Source: Alphaproteobacteria bacterium | GTDB lineage: Bacteria > Pseudomonadota > Alphaproteobacteria > ATCC43930 > CGMCC-115725 | DNA length: 10,927 bases | Assembly (NCBI GenBank): GCA_030039775.1 | Contig: JASHUX010000386.1 | Coordinates: forward strand, 1-10,927 | Reading direction: 5' to 3' | Part shown: piece after piece, positions 6,566-10,927 of the stretch | Numbering within the stretch: the first letter of the stretch is position 1 | How the letters are laid out: each line of letters opens with the position of its first letter | Notes under the pieces: model-generated | What the model saw: only the letters and a program-made list of their open reading frames with translations | What the model was told of the DNA's origin: nothing | Database searches by the model: none | Program-made: the position numbers and the translations under genes

Positions 6566-6569
6566 TCTA
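6563..6569. other. Convergent operon ends separated by one base
   Basis: TAG of the plus-strand hydratase (6563-6565) and TAG of the minus-strand molybdenum hydroxylase (6567-6569 read in reverse) are one base apart. There is no non-coding space for a terminator, and I saw no obvious GC-rich hairpin with a T run on either side. Confidence 0.85.
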
Positions 6570-8891
6570 TTTCTTGCGCGCTTCTTGGATCGCGCGCCAC
6601 ACGCGCTCGCTTGTCGCCGGCATATCGAGCTGACGTACGCCCAACGGCTTCAGCGCATTCATCACCGCGATCATCACCGCCGGCAGCGCGCCGACACAGC
6701 CGGCTTCGCCGGCGCCCTTGACCCCGAGCGGATTGGCCGCGGTTGGCACCGGCTTGCTGATGACTTCCATGTTGCACAGGATGTCGGCGCGCGGCATGGC
6801 GTAATCCATGAAGCTCGCCGACAGAAGCTGGCCGCTTCCGGGTTCGTACGCCACCTGTTCGCTCAGAATTTGCCCGACGCCCTGCGCGACGCCGCCATGA
6901 ATTTGGCCCTTCAGCGTCAGCGGATTGATCACCGGACCGACATCGTCGACGACGAGATAATTGACGAGCCGGACCGTGCCGGTATCGGGGTCGATTTCGA
7001 CCTCGGCGACATGGCAGGAATTGGGATAGGTTTCGTGCGACGGCTGATAGGTCGCGTTCTCGTAGAGGCCGGGTTCCATGCCCTTGGGCAACCGCGCCGG
7101 TTGGAACGCCGCCTTCGCCACCTCCTTTAGCGCGATGGAGCGATCGGTCCCGACCACTGTGAATTTGTTGTCAGCGAAGGCGATGTCCGCTTCGGCCGCC
7201 TCCATAAGATGCGCCGCGATCGTACGGCCCTTGGCGACGATCTTGTCGCTGGCGCGAACCAAGGCGGAACCGCCCGTGACCATCGAGCGCGATCCGTTCG
7301 AGCCCATGCCGAACGCGACGGCGTCCGTATCGCCGTCGATATACTGTACGTCGAGCGGATCGACGCCAAGCGCCTGATGCAGGATTTGCTTGAAGGCGGT
7401 GTCGTGACCCTGGCCGTGAGTCTTGGTGCCGAGCAGGATGATTACCGTACCGCTGGGATTGAAGCGGATTTCGGCGTATTCCGGCACCGGTCCCGTGGCC
7501 TGCTCGATGACGTTGGCGACGCCGATGCCGCGCAGCTTGCCGCGGGCCTTCGATTGCTCGACCCGCGCGGCGTAGCCGTTCACGGCCTCCAGCGCCTTGT
7601 CGAGATTGCCAGCGAAGTCGCCGCAATCGTAATGCGGGCCGAGCGGCGATTGAAACGGCATCGCGTCGGCCGGAATGGTGTTGCGGCGGCGCAGCTCGAC
7701 GGCGTCGATGCCGAGCTCGATGGCGGCATCCTCAAGCGCGCGCTCGATGAGATAGCTTGCCTCGGGACGTCCGGCACCGCGATACGGCGCGGTCGGGCTG
7801 GTGTTAGAGAGCACTGCCTGGATAACGACATAGGCGGCCGGAATGCGATAGACCCCGATCACCGTGCCGATCATACCGAACGGCGTGAGCAACTGCCGGT
7901 CGGAGGCGATATAGGCGCCGATGCTGGCGAGCATATCGAGCCGCAAGCCGATGATTTTATGCTCCGCGTCGAACGCGAGCGCGATTTCGCCGACATTGTC
8001 GCGCGCATGCTCGTCTGCGAGCAGCACTTCGGAACGCTCGCACAACCATTTCACCGGGCGATTCAGTTTGCGCGACGCCCAGAGCACCAGCCGGTCCTCG
8101 ACATAGTGCCAACCTTTGGTGCCGAAACCGCCGCCGACGTCGTAGGTGACGACGCGCACTTTGCTCTCCGGCACCTTGAATATCTGGTTGGCCAGCATGT
8201 TGCGGACGCGGTGCGGGTAGTTGCAGTTGGCGTGGAGCGTGTAGCGGTCCTGGCCAGGATCGTAGGTGCCGATCAGAACGCGCGGCTCCATGTATTGCGC
8301 GTGCACGCGGGTGATGACGTACCGGCGCTTGACGACATGGGCGGCGCGGGAAAACGCGGCCTCGGTCTGCGCGTTGTTCCCGCGCTCGGTGATATGGGAG
8401 ATGTTGTCCGGGTTCTCGTCCCAGACGCGGGGCGCATCCGGTTTGGCGGCCTCCGCGACCGACGTGACCGCAGGCAACGGCTCGTAATCGACCTCGATTA
8501 GCTCGGCGGCATCTTTCGCCCGATTCAGCGTCGTCGCCACGACCATCGCGACCGCGTCACCGACATAGCGGGCGCGGTCCGTCACCAGCACTGGTCGCTG
8601 CGGCGCGAACATCGGCGAGCCGTCCACTTTCTTGCGCGGCATCGTGGCTTTGGGACTGCCCAGCTTGTCAGCGTCATAATCGGCGCCGGTATAGACCGCC
8701 ACCACTCCCGGCGCTTCTGCCGCCGCGCCGGTATCGATATTGCGGATACGCGCATGAGCATGCGGCGAGCGCAGGAACACGGCATGAAGCTGGTTCGGCA
8801 GGTCGATGTCGTCGAGGAACTTGCCTTGGCCTCGCAATAGCCGCGCATCCTCGAAGCGCGGCACCGGCTGGCCGACGCCGAATTTCATCAT
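6567..8891 (-). CDS. Xanthine dehydrogenase-family molybdopterin-binding subunit (CoxL/XdhB-like large subunit)
   Basis: Catalytic large subunit of a molybdenum hydroxylase that hydroxylates an aldehyde or N-heteroaromatic/aromatic carbon with water as oxygen donor. The 774-residue product is full length: an ald_Xan_dh_C-like N-terminal domain (about 18-135, with RSPHAHARI), then the molybdopterin domain with VGGGFGTKG (252-260), APYRGAGRPEASY (368-380), THGQGHDTAFKQI (491-503), GMGSNGSRSMVTGGSA (528-543) and GVKGAGEAGCVG (723-734). E729 is the expected active-site glutamate. PYRGAGRPEA, not the AYRCSFR loop of true CO dehydrogenases, argues against CO oxidation. The start may be either of two adjacent ATGs (8891 or 8888). 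It follows the dioxygenase stop by nine bases and has no strong ribosome binding site. The partner 2Fe-2S and FAD subunits are not encoded in the window. It ends one base from the convergent hydratase gene. Confidence 0.95.
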   Translation of the reverse strand: MMKFGVGQPVPRFEDARLLRGQGKFLDDIDLPNQLHAVFLRSPHAHARIRNIDTGAAAEAPGVVAVYTGADYDADKLGSPKATMPRKKVDGSPMFAPQRPVLVTDRARYVGDAVAMVVATTLNRAKDAAELIEVDYEPLPAVTSVAEAAKPDAPRVWDENPDNISHITERGNNAQTEAAFSRAAHVVKRRYVITRVHAQYMEPRVLIGTYDPGQDRYTLHANCNYPHRVRNMLANQIFKVPESKVRVVTYDVGGGFGTKGWHYVEDRLVLWASRKLNRPVKWLCERSEVLLADEHARDNVGEIALAFDAEHKIIGLRLDMLASIGAYIASDRQLLTPFGMIGTVIGVYRIPAAYVVIQAVLSNTSPTAPYRGAGRPEASYLIERALEDAAIELGIDAVELRRRNTIPADAMPFQSPLGPHYDCGDFAGNLDKALEAVNGYAARVEQSKARGKLRGIGVANVIEQATGPVPEYAEIRFNPSGTVIILLGTKTHGQGHDTAFKQILHQALGVDPLDVQYIDGDTDAVAFGMGSNGSRSMVTGGSALVRASDKIVAKGRTIAAHLMEAAEADIAFADNKFTVVGTDRSIALKEVAKAAFQPARLPKGMEPGLYENATYQPSHETYPNSCHVAEVEIDPDTGTVRLVNYLVVDDVGPVINPLTLKGQIHGGVAQGVGQILSEQVAYEPGSGQLLSASFMDYAMPRADILCNMEVISKPVPTAANPLGVKGAGEAGCVGALPAVMIAVMNALKPLGVRQLDMPATSERVWRAIQEARKK

Positions 8892-8900
8892 GGCGAAAAT

Positions 8901-9821
8901 CTACTCGGCCGCGTTGCGCGCCGCTCCTCGAACGTGCCACTGCTCATCGATCACGGCATCCTGATGCTCGTGGCCGTAGACATCGGAATCGTAATATTCC
9001 GATTGCGCCAACGCCGGGCGCGAGCCCCAGGCATATTCCATCATCCAGCCGGAGGGATTGGCGATATAGAACGAATAAAGATGGTCGTTCGCATGTCGAC
9101 CGAGGTCGATGCCGATGGGGATCTGCCTCGTTTTGACCAGATTATAGGTGAAGGCCAGGTCGTCGAAACTCTTAGCCTCGATCATCACATGATTCATTCG
9201 CTTCTCGACCCCGACGCCGAAGCCGAGCGTGTGCTGTCGGTCGTTACATTGGAAAAAGAGGAATTCGCCCGTCGACCCGTCTGGCCGTGCGGTCCGGTAT
9301 TGGATGCCGCCGCGCATGCCGAGCATGGTGTAGAATTTGTAGGTGGCGTCGAAGCCGCTGTTGCGGATCAGGCAATGGCCCATGCCGGCGGTGCCGGTGG
9401 CGAAGCTGCCATACATGCGCCGTCCCGGATGGAACGGCTTGCCGTATTGGACGTGCGGCCCATGAAAAATCTCGATCGGATTTCCGCTCGGATCGTCGAG
9501 CGTCATGATATCCAGCACGTGGCGGTCGACGGCGAGTTCGCGCGAACCGATCTCATGCCGAACGCCGGCCGCGGTAAGGCGGCGGTCCATCTCGGCGAAT
9601 TCTTCGACACCGGCGACGCGCAGGCCAAGCGCGTTGAGATCGTCGCTGCCGTCTTCCTCGAGAATGAACCGGTGATGCCAGGAATCCATCCGCAGATACG
9701 CGCGCCGGGGCTCACCTTCGTCGCACCATTCGAGGCCGAGAATCTCGGTGGCGTATTCCTTCCAGCGGCTAAGACTGCTGACGCCGAGACGCATATACCC
9801 GAGTTCGGTAATGCCATTCAT
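8901..9821 (-). CDS. Extradiol ring-cleavage dioxygenase, type I (VOC fold, BphC-like)
   Basis: Probable Fe(II)-dependent dioxygenase that opens a catechol-type ring next to the two hydroxyls. The 306-residue product has two vicinal-oxygen-chelate modules, about 1-125 and 140-270, as in 2,3-dihydroxybiphenyl dioxygenases (about 290-300 residues). The 2-His-1-Glu triad is visible: H149 in AGMGHCLIRN, H211 in RMNHVMIE, and E262 in NPSGWMMEYAWG. Second-shell residues also fit: H197 in NDRQHTLGF, H243, and Y252. The start ATG is supported by GGGGAGGG seven bases upstream, in the 15-base gap after the aldolase gene. A charged tail of about 35 residues follows the second module. The substrate is not readable from sequence; the adjacent HpaH/HpaI-type genes point to a meta-cleavage route. 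Confidence 0.9.
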   Translation of the reverse strand: MNGITELGYMRLGVSSLSRWKEYATEILGLEWCDEGEPRRAYLRMDSWHHRFILEEDGSDDLNALGLRVAGVEEFAEMDRRLTAAGVRHEIGSRELAVDRHVLDIMTLDDPSGNPIEIFHGPHVQYGKPFHPGRRMYGSFATGTAGMGHCLIRNSGFDATYKFYTMLGMRGGIQYRTARPDGSTGEFLFFQCNDRQHTLGFGVGVEKRMNHVMIEAKSFDDLAFTYNLVKTRQIPIGIDLGRHANDHLYSFYIANPSGWMMEYAWGSRPALAQSEYYDSDVYGHEHQDAVIDEQWHVRGAARNAAE

Positions 9822-9828
9822 GGTCTGG

Positions 9829-9836
9829 CCCTCCCC
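9829..9836 (-). promoter_or_regulatory. Ribosome binding site for the extradiol dioxygenase
   Basis: Minus-strand GGGGAGGG lies immediately after the aldolase TAA stop and seven bases before the dioxygenase ATG at 9821. It is the strongest Shine-Dalgarno-like sequence in the window and suggests high translation of the dioxygenase within the operon. Confidence 0.6.
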
Positions 9837-10604
9837 TTACTCGCGCAGCTCCTTCACCAGCCGATCGACCGCGCCGGCGAGCAGCAACGCATCCGCGCCC
9901 GCCGCAACAAAGCGCAAGCCGCGCGCGAACAGTTTCTTGGTATTGGCCGCGCCGCCGGTGATGGTACCGCACGGTTTGCCCGTGGCGATGATTCGGCTCA
10001 TCGCGCTGTCGATGGCGGCCGCGGCCTCCGGATGCGCCATGTCGCCGAGATGGCCAAGCGACGCCGATAGATCGGCCGGGCCGACGAACAGCCCGTCGAC
10101 GCCGTCGACCGCGGCAATCGCCTCAAGATTGTCCATGCCCTTGCGGCTCTCGATCTGCACGAGGAGACAAATCTCGTCGTCCGCGCGCTTGAGGTAATCG
10201 CCGATGCGGCCCCAACGCGACGCCCGCCCCAAAATGTGGCCGACGCCGCGATAGCCGCGCGGCGGATAGCGCACGGCACCGACCAGCGCCTTCGCTTGCT
10301 CCGCGCTGTCGACATTGGGAATAAGAAAGGACTGCACGCCCATGTCGAGCAACAGTTTGAGCATGTCCGGATCGCGATTGACCGGGCGCACCACCGGCGT
10401 AACGCCATAGGGCGCGATGGCCTGTACCTGGCGAAGAAGCGTGTCGAGCGTGTTGGGCGAATGTTCGGCGTCGATCAGGAACCAATCGAACCCGGCGTTG
10501 GCGCACAGCTCGGCGCTGTAGCCGTTCATCAGCGACAGCCACAGGCCGATCTGCGGCGTGCCTGTTTTGAGACCCGCCTTGAAGCGATTGGTCATCAATT
10601 CCAT
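9837..10604 (-). CDS. hpaI: HpcH/HpaI family class II aldolase (4-hydroxy-2-oxoheptanedioate aldolase type)
   Basis: Metal-dependent retro-aldol cleavage of a 4-hydroxy-2-oxo acid to pyruvate plus an aldehyde (succinic semialdehyde for true HpaI). The 255-residue product from ATG 10604 is family length; GAGGG lies four bases upstream. An upstream ATG at 10772 in the same frame is discounted because the extra 56 residues are Arg/Trp-rich and lie over the hydratase gene. The protein follows E. coli HpaI closely: PQIGLWLSL (18-26), GFDWFLIDAEHSPN (38-51) with H48, VVRP with R73 (71-74), YPPRGYRGVG (113-122), VQIES with E152 (149-153), and VGPADLSASLG with D178 (174-184). The catalytic His, Arg and metal-binding Glu/Asp are all at +3 relative to the HpaI numbering I recall. 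It sits seven bases after the hydratase stop. Sugar-acid aldolases of the same family are a weaker alternative. Confidence 0.9.
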   Translation of the reverse strand: MELMTNRFKAGLKTGTPQIGLWLSLMNGYSAELCANAGFDWFLIDAEHSPNTLDTLLRQVQAIAPYGVTPVVRPVNRDPDMLKLLLDMGVQSFLIPNVDSAEQAKALVGAVRYPPRGYRGVGHILGRASRWGRIGDYLKRADDEICLLVQIESRKGMDNLEAIAAVDGVDGLFVGPADLSASLGHLGDMAHPEAAAAIDSAMSRIIATGKPCGTITGGAANTKKLFARGLRFVAAGADALLLAGAVDRLVKELRE

Positions 10605-10611
10605 CGTGCCC

Positions 10612-10927
10612 TCACACAAACTGGCAAGAAATCGCGCCGAGCGGGCCGTAATCGATGTGAAACTGATCGCCCGCGCGCGCCGGCACCACGCGGGTGAACG
10701 ACCCGGCCAGTACCACCTGCCCCGGCTCCAGCGCCACCTCGAACGGTGCCAGCTTGTTAGCGAGCCAGGCAATGCCGTTCGCCGGATGATTTAGCACCGC
10801 CGCCGCCACGCCCGACTCTTCGATCTGCCCGTTACGGTAACAGAGACACGCCGCCCAGCGCATGTCGACCGCATCGGGCTTGAACGGGCGTCCGCCCATG
10901 ACGAGGGCGGCGTTGGCGGCATTGTCG
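10612..10927 (-). CDS. hpaH: 2-oxo-hept-3-ene-1,7-dioate / 2-oxopent-4-enoate hydratase (N-terminus cut by window edge)
   Basis: Only the last 104 residues are present (family about 265), read in frame from the right edge to TGA 10612-10614. The enzyme hydrates a 2-oxo-alkenoate from meta-cleavage to the 4-hydroxy-2-oxo acid that the aldolase then splits. Recognisable C-terminal features are an [11 protein letters not shown] stretch, an [20 protein letters not shown] segment, [27 protein letters not shown] and the terminal [12 protein letters not shown], all typical of HpaH/MhpD-type members of the fumarylacetoacetate-hydrolase-like superfamily. The stop codon lies in the ribosome binding site of the next gene (TGAGGG), so the two are co-transcribed and probably coupled. 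HpaH is favoured over MhpD because the neighbour is an HpaI-type aldolase, not an MhpE-type. Confidence 0.88.
   Translation of the reverse strand, partial: DNAANAALVMGGRPFKPDAVDMRWAACLCYRNGQIEESGVAAAVLNHPANGIAWLANKLAPFEVALEPGQVVLAGSFTRVVPARAGDQFHIDYGPLGAISCQFV

Noticed and set aside
7209..8501. Open frame of 430 codons on the plus strand inside the molybdenum hydroxylase gene
   Set aside because: It is wholly antisense to a gene with complete family motifs, is rich in Arg/Asp/Ala, and shows no recognisable domain. High-GC genes routinely give long open antisense frames.
6567..8891. Aerobic carbon monoxide dehydrogenase large subunit
   Set aside because: The active-site loop reads PYRGAGRPEA, not the cysteine-containing AYRCSFR loop of true CO dehydrogenases, so a general molybdenum hydroxylase is the better call.
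8934..10070. Open frame of 378 codons on the plus strand across the dioxygenase and aldolase genes
   Set aside because: It spans two well-supported minus-strand genes and their junction, with no family-like sequence; a composition artefact.
9837..10604. CitE-type citramalyl-CoA or malyl-CoA lyase that would complete an itaconate pathway
   Set aside because: The motifs (DAEHSPN, VQIES, VGPADLSASLG) follow HpaI, which acts on free 4-hydroxy-2-oxo acids, not CoA thioesters.
10605..10772. N-terminal extension of the aldolase
   Set aside because: The extra 56 residues are Arg/Trp-rich and are an out-of-frame reading of the hydratase C-terminus; the internal ATG has a ribosome binding site and gives family length.

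Overview
The window is a densely packed, high-GC catabolic gene cluster. Nearly every third codon position is G or C. The gene content resembles that of soil or aquatic Alphaproteobacteria (Rhizobiales or Rhodospirillales type); this lineage guess comes from gene style and base composition only. Ten protein genes fill almost all of the DNA. The non-coding sequence totals only about 120 bases, no gap exceeds 52 bases, and I saw no RNA gene, insertion sequence, CRISPR array, hairpin terminator or regulator gene.

Layout from left to right: (1) an acyl-CoA dehydrogenase on the minus strand, cut by the left edge; (2) a Cat1-type acyl-CoA hydrolase/CoA-transferase on the plus strand, diverging from gene 1 across 37 bases; (3) a maleylacetate reductase-like iron-ADH-family enzyme on the minus strand, whose 3' end overlaps that of gene 2 by 37 bases; (4-6) a plus-strand operon with overlapping stop/start codons, made of a second acyl-CoA dehydrogenase paralogous to gene 1, a CaiB/BaiF CoA-transferase and a mesaconyl-/itaconyl-CoA hydratase-like hotdog protein; (7-10) a minus-strand operon, in transcription order hpaH (cut by the right edge), hpaI, a BphC-type extradiol dioxygenase, and a xanthine dehydrogenase-family molybdenum hydroxylase large subunit. 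The two operons meet tail to tail with one base between their stop codons.

The right half reads as the lower part of a meta-cleavage pathway. The dioxygenase opens a catechol-like ring, the HpaH-type hydratase hydrates a 2-oxo-alkenoate, and the HpaI-type aldolase releases pyruvate plus an aldehyde. The molybdenum hydroxylase may prepare the substrate or oxidise an aldehyde. The left half is an acyl-CoA module: two CoA-transferases of unrelated families activate an acid, the acyl-CoA dehydrogenases introduce a double bond, and the Meh-like hydratase adds water. The set resembles mesaconate/itaconate/citramalyl-CoA chemistry. The maleylacetate reductase-like gene adds a signature usually tied to hydroxyquinol-type cleavage. 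The overall substrate cannot be read from this window. The joint function is inference; the individual family assignments are well supported by visible motifs.
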